In this document: positions 11,720 through 25,219 of the stretch, piece by piece
How the letters are laid out: each line of letters starts with the position of its first letter
Numbering within the stretch: position 1 is the first letter of the stretch
Origin: Cacajao melanocephalus
Taxonomy: Eukaryota > Chordata > Mammalia > Primates > Pitheciidae
Direction of reading: 5' to 3'
Length of the DNA: 64,000 nt
NCBI GenBank assembly: GCA_963573385.1
Contig: CAUYLG010047116.1
Coordinates: 95,353-159,352, forward strand
Made by a program: the position numbers and the translations under genes
Notes under the pieces: generated by a model
Told to the model about the DNA's origin: nothing
Database searches by the model: none
What the model saw: only the letters and a program-made list of their open reading frames with translations

Positions 11720-12045
11720 TATGAGTATAGCATAGTTTTGGATCCGTCATGTTGTAAGATAGTTAGGTTGTTTACAAATATTACAAACAACAATTCTATA
11801 AATATTGTGTACATGGCTTCTCATGAACACATGAAAGAATTATCAAGTGTAAGTAAGAGCACACTCAAAATTTTTGGGTATGGCCAAATTACCGCATAAA
11901 GTGATTTTACCAGTTGCAATCCCACTAGGGTACATAAAAGCAGGCAATATGCTGAGTGTGTAATGATGTCTTTTTGTAGTTTTAATTTTTATTTTCCTCA
12001 TTACAAATGTGCTTGAGTATATTTTTACATACTCATTGAACATTT
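11720..12045 (-). mobile_element. Old L1 fragment (L1M type), reverse strand
   Basis: Reverse-strand L1 ORF2 3' region: the order 'aggttgtttacaaatattac', 'caattctataaatattgtg', 'gccaaattaccgcataaagt' and 'cagttgcaatcccacta' follows the L1M consensus read backwards. It is strongly diverged, so the limits are approximate. Confidence 0.65.
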
Positions 12046-12213
12046 AGTTTTTTCTCTTTGTGAGCTGCTCATTTTTCCTAAATATTTGTTTTCCTCTTTC
12101 GTAGGTTTCCTCTCTCAAAAATCAAAATACATAGTATGACAAAAAAGATTTTTGTTTTTGTTGTGTGAATATACATAGAGAAAAAAATCTTACATAATGG
12201 TTTCTCAACCTGA

Positions 12214-12516
12214 TTTTTTTTTTTTTTTTTTTTTTTTTTTAGATGGAGTCTCACTGTTGTTACCCAGGCTGGAGGGCAATGACTCGGTCTCAGCTCACCG
12301 CAACCTCCGCCTCCTGGGATCAAGCAATTCACCTGCCTCAGCCTCCTGAGTAGCTGGGACTACAGGTGTGCACCACCATGCCCAGATAATTTTTTGTACT
12401 TTTTTTAGTAGAGACAGGGTTTCACCATGTCGACCAGGATGTTCTCGATCTCTTGATCTCGTGATCCACCCGCCTAGGCCTCCCAAAGTGCTGGGGTTAT
12501 AGGCGTGAGCCACCGA
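12214..12516 (-). mobile_element. Alu SINE, reverse strand
   Basis: 27-base T run (12214-12240), then a reverse Alu ending 'ggcgtgagccaccg' without the last few bases of the 5' end. Related 'ctgatt' and 'actgatt' strings flank it. Open frames on the minus strand over this span (12078-12332, 12295-12513) are Alu translations. Confidence 0.96.
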
Positions 12517-13099
12517 CTGATTCTTTTTTACAGAATCAATAGTGATTATTTTATTTTTTTAAAAAAAACACAATCTAAAGGAAAAAAATCAAAGCATGCT
12601 GCAGTTTTTCTACTAACGATGCAGAGGAGGAGACTTAGAGCTGTTCCAGGCACATATAAAAGTTAAATAAACAATCATATTCTATATAATTATTTTAACA
12701 TCCAATGTTGCAAGGTACAAGTATCTACAATACTCTTAAAAACTTATATATAAATTAATTATTTAAAAGAAAAAATAAGTGTGGTGCAGTGCAGAGAGAA
12801 AGAAAGCTAAGAAGGTGACATTTAGGACATGTGACTGACATAGGTTTGAAAATAATTAAAGGACATGGTTTGAAAGAAAGTAATGGAGTGGGCATTTCAG
12901 GCAAGCAAACTGCTAAAATAAACACTCAGATGTAAGATACCCCATGCATAGGGGCAGTAAGGAGCATAGTAATTGAGACTAAACATTCAGATTTAAGAAT
13001 GTGGTTATTAAAGTCAAATCAATCTATGCATTTAATAATGTAGAATCTCTGTATAAAATCATGATACCATCCATTTCTATAAGATAAAAACTGAGAGTC
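12517..13099. other. Unassigned DNA
   Basis: AT-rich sequence with no recognised gene or repeat. Confidence 0.5.
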
Positions 13100-13555
13100 C
13101 TTCAACATCTCACTTCTCTCCACATTTATTTTCAGATTCATCTTCTACAATTTCTTTATCCATAGGCTACTTGCTAGCCACAGACTCCTTGTGAAATTCC
13201 TTGAATTCATTATTTCTGAAACCACTTTCATCCCACCACCCACAAGCCCTCATCCCTATCCATACCTCAGTTTTTCTAAGTATTGTCACTTCTGTGAGTC
13301 CTTCTTGGATAGTTCCTCCCCATCTTGCTGTCTATGCAATGTTCACATGTTCATTACCTTATTTTTAACCTTATACATGTATGTTTATCAGGATTTCCCC
13401 TCTCCCCAGCGTATGTGTTATCTTTCCCCTAAGTATCTTTTCCTCTGTCCTCAGGAGTTCTTTGAAAACAAGATTTCTGTCTTTGTTTCTAAAAGTATTC
13501 CATTCTTGCAGCACAGGAACTACAGCAGAGTATTTGCTCACTGACTGTTTCTAAC
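13100..13555 (+). mobile_element. L2 LINE 3' end, old
   Basis: The order of cues fits the L2 3' region: 'gagtccttcttggatagttc' (protein end and early UTR), then 'ttcattaccttatttttaac', then 'gaaaacaagatttctgtctt' close to the L2 'gggcaggga' block. The 117-codon frame 13191-13544 runs along it, but the reading is not a conserved protein. The divergence is high. Confidence 0.55.
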
Positions 13556-14845
13556 TGGAAGACAGTAGAGGGCTAAGACCATTTACAACTTAGGAACAAG
13601 ACACATGTGATGGCAAATAAGTTGTGGACGATTCCTCATTTATTGGTTACTCTGCCTTCTCTGAATTCCACACCTCAGGCTTATAGATTATTGGAGAAGA
13701 CATCAGGACAAATGAACCACAGGCAATTATCTATAAATGAGCCAGCTGTGAGGTCTGAACATAATATCCAACAAATATGCATGAAATTGGAAAAATGACT
13801 AAGGGAAACAATCAGATCCTCACAGTGAAGGTTTGTGTTTTGTGTCTGGAACATGTGAAAGTAATCTTTAATAGGAAGAGACCAGGGAGAAGGGAATCAA
13901 AATACATGTGCTGTTTAACAGTAATGGAGACGTTACTCTTGTACCCTGCAAGATATTTGAATTCTTCATGAGACCGGTTGAAATGCTCTCCTGGTTTCTT
14001 ATTCTTTTTTATTTGGCAATAAATAATATTTCACTTAGAATACGACTTTATCACCTGTGCTGACCAGAATGACCTGGCCACTTTTACCTTCATTTTGAAA
14101 GAACCAGATAATATGAATAAACAAACCAAATGATGTAGAAAAAAAAAATAATCCTATCTTCTGAGAACAGAAACCAGATCTGAAGTTTTTATAAAATTTA
14201 ATAACCAAAATGAGCCAATTGTAATGCCCTCCTGCCTTGTTAAAATAGCTACAACAAAGATTGTCTGGCTGTTTTATTAATTTTGAAAACTATAAAATAA
14301 TTTTGTAGAATGTTATTTAGTAATTTCCTCTTCTCTCAACTAGAAACTGGATATTATAAATTAGGTTTAAAATATTTGCACATGTCCTCTTTAAGGATTT
14401 GATCATTTAAGATCAAAGTCAAGAGTAAGTCTGAAACTTTGAAAGGAATGCAATTAATTTTTCACAGCTGTTTGCTATTTCACACCTGCAAAAACAATAC
14501 TATTTCAGTAAAAATATTTTTAAAGTAAAGAGTTTAACTTGTGATTGAGGGCATGTGTTGGTAAGGCTAAACTACTTTTGTTAGCTGGTGAAACTAATCC
14601 CTCACTTTCTTGGATCATGAAGGGTCTCTACAGATGGTTAGGAATTTCTATATCAAGATGTTTTGTTTGCTTGCTCTAATCAAGGTTTCCATAAGAAGCA
14701 AATAATTCCTTGGATAGAATTACCGATAATACTTTGGTAAAATGACACCATTTTAGCAAATGATTAAGACATTCAATTAGACAACTAGATAATGTGGTGA
14801 TTCTGTCTACTTTGTTTTCTTAGTAAAGATAAATATCACTCTCCA
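13556..14845. other. Unassigned AT-rich DNA, no gene seen
   Basis: Open frames 13607-13798 and 13777-13971 (63-64 codons) show no recognisable domain. No repeat family is identified. Confidence 0.5.
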
Positions 14846-15137
<292 letters not shown>

Positions 15138-16303
15138 ATTAATGTCGCTCTCTACTTGCATGTATCTTTGGAGTCAGATTTCGGGTTTGGTTCCTGATAG
15201 TCTTTATTTGTTTTATCCTTGTTTACTCCACATTCTGTTGCCTTGTTCTACATGATTGCACGTTGATTCTTGTTTCAATCTTTGTGTTGGTTGCATGAAT
15301 ATCTCCTTTCATTTTTATCCTGCTTCTTATTGAGAAACAGTTATGTTACCCTTTATTTTAGAAACAAGCAAATATACAACAAACAGGCAAATCATCAAAC
15401 AAATAAAAATCCCAAACAAATCTATGATAGTTATTGTTTCTGCTAGGCTTTTATGCTCTCTCACTTTTTGTATCTATTGATTGATGATTTGCCAGCATCA
15501 AAAGGAAGCCAAATTGAAAAGTGGTTGAAGTCCCTCACTTTATAAAGTTTGTATTGATTGCTTTTGTATTGGCTAATTCAAAGTTGGAAAGAAATTTTAA
15601 TGGCGCATTGATGATTCATTAAGGAAAAGAGGGCGTCCAGGAGAAGTTCCCCACTGCAAGATTGATCCCTAATATTCATTCCTCATTTGCCATATTTATT
15701 TTTAATCTCTTACTTGGTCAAGGAATGACCATTGGGTTAAGCAGTTAAAAGTAAAAGTGAAAGGCCAGGGACTGGTGAGGCACTTGGGACATAAAATCTA
15801 GTCCCAGAAGAGAAAGTTGAGACTGTCTTTGAAAAAACTATGGCCAATCTACAAAATTTGAGAGTGTGTTTTGTTGTTTCTTGTGTGTGCTGGCTCCAGC
15901 AGAGAGTGCAGTTACAGTCAATACAAGTGCATGTGTACATACAGGATCTCTTTAATGGTTTGCACACAGACAACCTTCTGCCACACAAATTTGGCTTATG
16001 TATAAAATATGTAATATATTCTCTGCCATCCACTCAGCAAACCTCTACTGAAGTGTTTCCTTTTGAAACTTTATTTCATCTATAAGGAAATTAGTTCTTG
16101 TGGCAGTCTCCTCACTTTCGCTGATTTGCTGTGATAACGTATCATGCTTTCCATGGGAGAAATTCTTTGTTAGAAACCTGGGCTGAACTATGCTTATGAC
16201 ATATGCTTTCATATTGAAGACATACTTCCCGCCTGCAAGCTTCTCTATATGTGTGGCAAGCAGGATTATCCACACGATAATGGGATGTTAGAATGGCTCT
16301 TTC
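15138..16303. other. Unassigned DNA, no gene seen
   Basis: No repeat family recognised. Overlapping open frames on both strands (15737-16033 minus, 98 codons; 15840-16085 plus, 81 codons) lack any domain I know and are probably chance frames. Confidence 0.5.
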
Positions 16304-16576
<273 letters not shown>

Positions 16577-18039
16577 AATGTCTCTTTTCTGTCTCAAGAT
16601 CAACTGTACAACAGCAGATATTAGAAATGCCTGCAAGAAAAATATTCCTATGTAGATTTAAGAAGAAATGGTCTAAGAAACTTTCCCTAGCTTAGGGTTC
16701 CGTAAGAGGAGTGGCTGGAATATGGAGGAGATTTACTGGCAAAGAGGAGTCTCAGAGTGACATGAAAGAATCGTGCTCCCTTCTCACCCCGGCCTGATGA
16801 GGCGATAGGCAATGGAACTACTTGGAAACTTTGACCTGCTTGCTGCACTTGGGAGAGATGAAAACTTTGTGCTTGATAAGAGTAAGGTGGCTGAAGCAGA
16901 ATGTAAACCAGAGAATGATTCAATTCAAAAAATTTATAGGGCTGGCTTTAGTAACAGAAGTTGGGAGTGTGGTCACATCTTAGAATCCATCTCTACTAGG
17001 TTATCTAGGTAACAAACCAGTAAGTGTTTTACATGGGCTACATTTGAAACCAGAAAAAGCAAGAGAGAGAGAAGAAAGAGAGAGAACTGGTGAGGGATTT
17101 GGGGTTGTCTTGGCTTTTATTTCCTAGGACTCCAGGGTGACAAGGAGTCCTCTCTTGAAAGAGTCTGCATATAAATTGCTGAACACACAGAAGGTATAGA
17201 AGGATTTGTAAATGACCACCAGGATTGGAGTGCAACCTTCCTAGTCAGGAGGGTTTGGGGAAGAATTGTCCAATAGACTCTGCCCAGGAGAAAGTATAGC
17301 TTTATTCATCTGCCTACCATAGAAATGGCTAAAGTATTCACATAAGCAAGAACTGTCTTAAACTTATTGCACCGTCTTCTTCCCCTGATTTGGAGGTGAG
17401 AGTCAACAAAATGACAACAAAGAAATCATTGAAGAAAGAGTGAAAGAGGAAAGTATTATAAAGAATGATCATTTTCCTCTTCTTGGGGGAGCAAACTTGA
17501 AAAGGTCCCCTTTCCAATGGGGAAAATTTTAACTAGAAGTCAGATTCTGACTTTTAACTGATATTTGGCATTGTTCATTCTAATTTCACAATTGAAATTG
17601 TGTGAAATGTAAATTATCATAGAACCTGTTGTTCCTAAGGATAAAGGAAAAGCCATATAGGTATGCCAAAATTTTTATCCACGGGCAGATAAAAATTATT
17701 CACATTGCAAAAAATGTTTATGAGTTGGAATGAGAGTGCTAGGGACACACAGGTAAAACTGTGTTTTGTTTACTTTGCAAGTTATAAGTGTTCTTGGCTT
17801 AATTTTGCTTTGCTGGGATTTTTAAAAAATGTTTTCCTTTTAGTTTTAGGATTAGTGAAATATATATTCAGTTAGAAAATCCGGGTAAATATTTTACAAA
17901 GTGTTGGTTCCAAAAATATACTCTTAAATTATTATCTTAGGTGGTTTACAAGTTCTCTATTGCTACTATGACTCTCCGGTTTTCCAATTTTGTGTTTTGC
18001 ATTTTGTGCCTTACAGAACTATAGATGTTACATATGCTG
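16577..18039. other. Unassigned DNA, no gene seen
   Basis: No repeat identified. 16690-17030 is a little richer in G+C than its surroundings and contains short open frames on both strands (16812-17012 plus, 16687-16923 minus) with no recognisable domain. A purine run 'aagagagagagaag' lies near 17060-17090. Confidence 0.5.
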
Positions 18040-18225
18040 TCACCATCCTGACTCATTTAACATTCAAAATAATCCTGTGTAGTTGTAAGACAAACATTAT
18101 TTAGTCTATTTTAGAAAAAAAGCAGACTGACATTTACAGAAATAAAATAATTGCTGAAATTTATACGGTTAATAAATGTCAGTGCCAAGATTACAACTCA
18201 GTCGTCTGATTATACTTTCACTATT
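18040..18225 (+). mobile_element. MIR SINE, old
   Basis: Diverged MIR core: 'aataatcctgtgtagttg', a 'tattttag' block in place of the 'cattttacaga' motif, and an end 'tgccaagattacaactcagtc'. Confidence 0.6.
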
Positions 18226-18294
18226 TCGGAATCTATATTTCAGTATTTGTATAAGTCTTCTATTTATACAGATGATAACATTCCATAACAGATA

Positions 18295-18510
18295 GCACTT
18301 TCTGAGCATTTATTATGAAACAGACACTTTAGTAACTGCTATTTATTATCTTTCCTGCTTTTAGTAACAGTTCTATGAAGCAGGAATAACTGCATCCATT
18401 TTGTAGATGAGAAAACTGAGGCTTTGATAAATACAGGGATTTAACCAAGATCATACACTAAACAGTGATTAGCACTGATAAAACTTAAACCAAGGCTATC
18501 TAGCAACACC
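18295..18510 (+). mobile_element. MIR SINE
   Basis: Clear MIR layout: 'tgagcatttattatgaaac', 'ctatgaagcaggaataac', 'ccattttgtagatgagaaaa' and 'ctgaggc', then the decayed 3' half. It lies 70 bp after another MIR-like copy in the same orientation. Confidence 0.82.
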
Positions 18511-18573
18511 TGAATAATTCAGTACTGCACTTCCCATATTTTGTAAAATGAATACATCTTAGTAAGTATATAT

Positions 18574-18812
18574 GTATCAGTTTGTTCTCACGCTGTTAAT
18601 AAAGACATATCTGAGACTGGGTGGTTTTTAAAGAAAAGAGGTTTAGTTGACTCACAGTTCTGCATGACTGGGGAGTCCTCAGGAAACCTGCAATCATAAC
18701 AGAAGTCACCTCTTCACAGAGTGGTAGGAGAGAGAATGAGTGCCGATTGAAGGGGTAATGCCTTATAAAACCATCAGATCTCATGAGAACACACTCACTA
18801 TCATTCCCCAAT
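18574..18812 (-). mobile_element. MaLR LTR (MST/THE1 type), reverse strand, partial
   Basis: Starts 'gtatcagtttgttctcacg' (reverse of the LTR 3' end) and contains 'tctgagactgggtggttt', 'gactcacagttctgcatg', and 'aaaccatcagatctcatgag'. It breaks off at about 18812, so the LTR 5' part is missing. It is the same LTR class as 6188-6547, in the opposite orientation. Confidence 0.88.
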
Positions 18813-20144
18813 GGTCAGACATCTGCATAGCCATATAATTAAGATTTAAAAAGAGCTATAAGAGAATGACAATAGAAAATTATGGGAGGATAATAGAGAA
18901 ATTAATTTTAACTGGGATTCTATGGTTTTATCTAGAATCATAGCCAATATGACTTTCAACCAAACAGTGAAAGATCATACCAAGTACTAGGATGAGTGAA
19001 CTTTCTTCTGTGAACAAAAAAAAATACAAAGATTTATTTAGGTTTGTGATATGAAAAGTGATCTACTTTTAATATGTCAATATAGAGGTCATGTGGAAAA
19101 TGAACTAGAGAAGAAAATGCCAAGATGCAGAAAGACAATGTAGAAAGTATACAGTTAATTCAGGAGATGATTGGGCCAAAACTAAAGTAATTACATTAGG
19201 TGTGGAAAAGAGAACAATAATAGAAGTCTCCCATGGATCTAGCCATATTCCTTTATTCTTCTTCTGTATATGCAACTTGATTATTTCACAAATACCACTG
19301 AGGCGCTTTCTTCCATGAATGTTGATGACCCTGAAAATGATAAATCTATTCTAAGCCTCATTTCAACTCCTGACCCAACTGTATGTTGGGGAGATCTACT
19401 TAAGAAAACACTCTGGATGGCAAAAATTTATGTTTCTCACTAAATCTTATCTCTCCTCTATCATTTGCATTTCTATCCTTCTTAATGAAATACAATTAAC
19501 TTTTCTCTGTATAATCATCTACTTACTCATTAAAAAACTAAGTACCACAAATAACTACTTTTCATCTTCACATCTTTAAAAACAATCATTAGTGTTAATA
19601 TTTAGGAAAGATTCATAGAGGAAAAAAAATAAGAGTCATCTTCAAGTCAACTCCTTAGCAAATATAAGCAATCATAATTTTGACTAACTAATCTGGTACA
19701 AAATATTTTACACCTTTTTTTTTTTTTTTACAACTGAGGTCGTTTTGGCAAAATATGCTGCTAGAATTTCTAGCTACTAATAGATAATGACACAATCTCG
19801 ATAAGCAAGAGAAAAAAGATGAAAGTAAAGATGGAAAGGAATAATTATTAGTATACAAGAGAAGAGAATAACAAATGTTTCTCTTTTGCCCACAGCACAT
19901 CTACCACTATTGAGTTTTGTTTTAGGAACACACATACATTAATTTGATTTATAAATGATGTTCAATATTATCAAGAACACAGGTTTCCTTTGGATACACC
20001 CTATATAAAAGTCTCTAAGAAGGTATATAGAAAATTATTCTTACCTGTTAATCTCTGTTTCCTTCGAGCTAAATACAGAAATGTGGTCTGACGGTCAAAA
20101 TATATTACAAAAAATCACATCTTTGTTATTATGAGCTGTAAATA
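18813..20144. other. Unassigned AT-rich DNA, no gene seen
   Basis: Contains a 13-base T run near 19717-19729 and no recognised gene. 19330-19480 has a faint resemblance to the L2 coding region, too weak to call. Confidence 0.45.
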
Positions 20145-22885
20145 AAGAAACAGGTCAGCTCTGGACCAAGTGGACCTAACTGACATCTACAGAACTCTCC
20201 ACTCCAATTTAAAAGAATATACATTTTCTCAGCACCACAAGCACTTATTCTGATATCAACTACACAATTGGAAGTAAAACACTCTTCAGCAAACGCAAAG
20301 AATGGAAATCAAAACAATCTCTCAGACTACAGTGCAATCAAATTAGAACTCAGGATTAAAAAAACTCATACAAAACCACATAACTACATGGAAACTGAAT
20401 AAACTGCTCCTGAATGACTACTGAGTAAATAACAAAATTAAGACAGAAATAAATAAGTTCTTTGAAACCAATGAGAACAAAGACACAATGTACCAGAATC
20501 TCTGGGACACAGCTAAAGCAGTGTTTAAAAGGCAATTTATAGCACTAAGTGCCCTCATCAGAAAGTGGGAAAGATCTAAAATCGACACCATAACATCACA
20601 ATTAAAAGAATTAGAGAAGCAAGAGCAAACAAATTCAAAACCTAGCAGAAGACAAGAAATCACTAAGATTACAGCAGAACTGAAGGAGATAGAGGCACAA
20701 AAAAATTCCTCAAAAAAAATCAGTGAATCCAGGAGCTGGTTTTTGAAAAGATCAATAAAAATGATAGGTCACTAGCCAGACTAATAAAGAAAAGAGAGAA
20801 GAATCAAATAGACACAATAAAAAATAATAAAGGGAAGATCACCACTGATCTCACAGAAATACCAACCACCATCAGAGAATGCTATAAACACCTCTATGCA
20901 AATAAACCAGAAATTCTTGAAGAAATGGATAAATTCCTGGACACATACACCCTTCCAAGGCTAAGCCAGGAAGAAGTCAAATCCCTGAATAGACCTATAA
21001 CAAGTTCTGAAATTGAGACAGTAATTAATATCCTGCCAACCAAACACAGGCCCAGGACCAGATGGATTCACAGTTGAATGCTACCAGAGGTACAAATTGG
21101 AGCTGGTACCATTCCTTCTGAAACTATTCCAAACAATAGAAAAAGAAGAACTCCTCTTTGACTCATTTTATGAGGGCAGTATCTTCCTGATACCAAAATC
21201 CAGCAGAGACACAACAGAAAAAGAAAATTTCTGGCCAATATCCCTGAAGAACATTGATGTGAAAATCCTCAATAAAATACTAGCAAACCAAGTCTTGTAG
21301 CACTTTAGCTTATCCACCACAATCAAGTCAGCTTAATCCCTTGGATGCAAGGCTAACTTAACTCATGCAAATCAGTCAATAAACATAATCCATCACATAA
21401 ATGGAAGCAATGACAAAAACCACGATTCTCAATGGTTGCAGAAAAAGCCTTCAATAAAATTCAACACCCTTCATGCTAAAAAGCACTCAATGAACTATGT
21501 ATTGATAGAACATATCTAAAAAATAGTAAGAGCTATTTATGACAAACCCACAGCTAGTATCATACTGAATGGGCAAAAGCTAGAAGCATTCCCTTTGAAA
21601 ACCATCACAAGACAAGGATGCCCTCTCTCACCACTCCCATTCTACATAGTATTGGAAGTTCTGGCCAGGCCAATCAGGCAAGAAAAAGAAATAAAGTGTA
21701 CTGAAACAGAAAGAGAGAAAGTCAAATTATCTCTGTTTGCAGAACACATGATTGTATATTTAGAAAATCCCATCGTCTCAGCCCCAAAACTCCTTAAGTT
21801 GAAAAGCAACTTCAGCAAAGTCTCAGGATACAAAATCAATGTGCAAAAATCACAAGCATTCCTATACACCAGTAATAGACAAACAGGGAGCCAAATCATG
21901 AGAAAACTCCCATTCACAATTACTACAAGACAAAATACCTAGGAACACAACTTACAAGAGATGTGAAGGACCTCTTCAAGGAGAAGTACAAACCACTGCT
22001 CAAGGAAATAGAGAGGACACTAAAACATTTCATGCCCATGGGGAGGAAGAATCAATACGGTGAAAATGGCCATACTGCCCAAAGTAATTTATACATTCAA
22101 TGCTATTCCCATCAAGCTACCATTGACTTTCTTGACAGAATTAGAGAAAAACTACTTTAAATTTCATATTGAACCAAAAAAAGAACCTGTATGGCCAAGA
22201 CAATCATTAGCAAAAAGAACAAAGCTAGAGGCATCACACTACCTGACTTCAAACTAAACTACAAGGCTACAGTAACCAAAACAGCAGGGTACTGGTGCAA
22301 AAACATATATATAGATCAATCAACAGAACAGAGGCCTTGGAAATAACACCACACATCTAAAACCACCTGATCTTTGACAAACCTGATGAAAACAAGCAAA
22401 GGGGAAAGGATTCCCTGTTTAATAAATGGCGTTGGGAAAACTGGCTAGCCATATGCAGAAAGTGAAACTGGACTCCTCCTTATACTTTATACAAAAATTA
22501 ACTCAAGGTGAATTAAAGACCTAACACCATAAAAACCCTAGGAGAAAACCTAGGCAATACCATTGAGGACATAGGCATCGGGAAAGACTTCATGACTAAA
22601 ACACCAAAAGCAATGGCAACAAAAGCCAAAATTGACAAATGCGATCAAACTAAACTAAAGATCTTCTGAGCAGCAGAAGAAACTATCATCAGAGTAAACA
22701 GGTAACCTACAGATGAGAGAACATTTTTTGCAATCTATCAATCTGACAAAGGGTTAATATCCAGAATTGACAAGGAACTTCAACAAATTTGCAAGAAAAA
22801 AACAACCCCATAGGCGGAGGATATGTAACAAACCTGCACGTTCTACACACGTATCGTAGAACTTAAAGTATGATTTTAAAAATTT
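20145..22885 (+). mobile_element. L1 LINE, long ORF2-bearing copy, 5'-truncated
   Basis: Begins in the end of the ORF2 endonuclease domain ('ctctggaccaagtggacc'), runs through the reverse transcriptase and C-terminal regions to about 22808, then jumps directly to the last bases of the 3' UTR ('ggatatgtaacaaacctgc' near 22820). About the last 1 kb of a normal L1 is therefore reduced to a short stub. The copy is diverged and has many stops. It is the longest forward-strand LINE in the window. Confidence 0.95.
20488..22257 (+). pseudogene. L1 ORF2 remnant (linker, RT, thumb)
   Basis: ORF2 can be followed mainly in one frame: 20488-20775 (region between endonuclease and RT, '[15 protein letters not shown]'), 21097-21300 (early RT, '[20 protein letters not shown]'), 21595-21942 (RT core) and 22060-22257 (post-RT). 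A one-base loss in the T run near 20740 shifts the frame before RT. In the RT core the usual FADD box reads F-A-E-H at 21736-21747, so both catalytic aspartates are gone. The protein is dead. Confidence 0.9.
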
Positions 22886-25219
22886 TAAAAATGTCCTAAA
22901 AGATATTAAAAAAACCAAAGTGACTTCATTCAAAATGTTCAAATATATCTCTCATTAAAAAATGTAAAGTAAACTAAAAACTGGAATATTATCATTATGT
23001 AATGTTTGAAAGGAATTATTCTAAAGCATTCAAAATAATCTCTCCTGATCCTTTGTAGTTCATGAGTGTGATGATTGGGTGATCACACACATGTGTGAGA
23101 TGTGCCACCTTGAACTTTGTTACAGCATTGGAACATTATCCATTTTTCATGAAATAAAAAGAAGAAAAATAATCTCTCCTAAAATTTCTAAAGAGAAAAA
23201 CAAATTATAATCATTAAATATCAACTTTTTTCAGATTCATCATCTGCTCTGAAAATACCAAAATTTTAAGTCAAAATAATTAAACAAAAATGTTTTGAAA
23301 CCTTATTTGCATCTATTTAAATATTTTAGTAAAAAGAAAACCATGTTCAATGATCAAAGAAAAGAAGAATGGAATTTGATTGATCACGATTTTTTTCCCT
23401 AGAATATATTTGACACTACATATTCGTTCAAATAAAATCACACTCGCATCTTAATTTGCTTATTTGTATAAAAACATGCCAGTGAATAGGCTGACAAAAT
23501 ATTCATTGTTATATTTTGTACTAACAAGTTCTAGGGAGCTGTAAGCTATGATTTTTCTTATTTATGATATAGGTTGTCCTTACCAGATAGTATCTGAAAA
23601 TATACACATTTGTGATTCCAATTATAAAAATATAGTTAAAGATAAAGGAAAAATGGATGGAAGAAAACAGGATGAAAAAGCCATTTGATAGTTAATGAGA
23701 TGAAAACATTTATTTCTGTTGTACGTAGGTGTTTATTTATTTAAGAATAAAACATGTATCTACATGAACAAGCAGTACACAAGGAGAGAAAATAAAATAT
23801 AGCATTTGCCACTTTACTGCTCTTTTCATTATTAAAAATATAGGATTTTATAAATTTCATATGCAGTTGCATTTTTAGACTTTTATAATACCTGCAATTT
23901 TTTTTTAAGTTTTGTTAAAGGGAATTAAGAGTTTTATACACAATAGTCTAGGTCATTTAATCACAAACCATATTTTATTCTGATTATGTAATGCCAGAAT
24001 TATTCCATTTTTTGGGAAATTCGAGCTATTCTTACATGTCTTATTACTGTATGTTTGCATACGAGCAGCACCCCCCATCACTGCCTTCAATCAGCAACAT
24101 GGCGATAGTGAATCAGAAATAATTATGTTCTGTTTTCTTCTGAAATTCTACCCATGAAACAGTCAATTTGTATGGAGATCTGGTAAGCTCACCATGCCAT
24201 TTGTGCTTCTTAATCTTTCTTTTATTAGCTATACTTATGAGAAAATTATAGCATTATTTTCCTGCAAGCCTCAAGGCTCTATTAACTTGTATAGTCAAAA
24301 ACACTTTCAAGTGGCATTCCTTTCTGATTAAAGAATTATTCATACTGTGTCTCAGTTTGACTGAATGTGTCTCATTATTTATATGTGTACACTTTATTCT
24401 GTGGGTAAGAATAAGCACTGAGGAAAGCAAGGTCTTAACAGGTCCTGAAATTTGTTTGTATATGTCAGTTGTTCTTGGTCTTTATCCATCGGTGCTATGA
24501 CTACACCCTCTCAAAGGCTGGAGTAATTTTTTATAATCATTTATTAACATTATTTTTATTAAGACAAGGTTGATTTATGAGTGAGGGGAGAAAGAGATTG
24601 TGTCTTCTAAACTCTGAATTTCTGTCAATTAATCTAACAGTTGTAGGAGATTTCTAGCCTTACATGGCAACAATAAAAAGAGTATTTGGAAAGTAGAACT
24701 ATGCCCGTTGATTAATAATTTGTTTCCCCCCTTCCCCTGGCACACAGTAGGCCTCTAACATTGAAATTTCATTTCCATCGATATTTCTGAGATGTTAAAT
24801 TTACAGAGTTTATTTATTCCAGGTCTTCTCTTTGTGTTCCAATTTTTGTAAAAACCTCAAAGTTTAAATGAGCACATAAAACACCATTTTAGTCTTTTGC
24901 CGAATTCTTTGTTATGTGGATTGAAGGAAATTTAAATTCTTAATCTCAGTAAAAAAGCAGAAGCATATACATTAGGGAAGTATAAATTGAAAAGTTGGAT
25001 ATTTACCAAGGGGATATGTCACTATGCCAAGTGAGTCCTGTAGATTTCAGGGGAACAGTCCAGACTGGGACACAGCTAGTGAGCTCAAGAGGGGGGCTAC
25101 TGTGACAAGAAATAGGGCCAAAGACAGAATAATGGGCGATGAGGTCAAAAACTGAAACCCAGTTTTTGTTAGCATTTGGAACATCATAAGATCATCTGGC
25201 TTAATAAATCAAACAGAGA
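22886..25219. other. Unassigned AT-rich DNA, no gene seen
   Basis: No gene recognised. 23060-23150 ('gatcacacacatgtgtgaga') looks like part of an interspersed repeat but I could not name it. A short 'ggcacacagtaggcctctaa' string near 24739-24758 resembles the tail of L2 or MIR. Confidence 0.45.

Noticed and set aside
15737..16085. Overlapping open frames on both strands (98 and 81 codons)
   Set aside because: Neither has a known domain, and overlapping opposite frames of this size are expected by chance.
19330..19480. Possible L2 coding fragment
   Set aside because: Only faint similarity in order of short motifs; not enough to call.
23060..23150. Possible interspersed repeat
   Set aside because: The wording suggests a repeat, but I could not place it in any family, so it is left in the unassigned interval.
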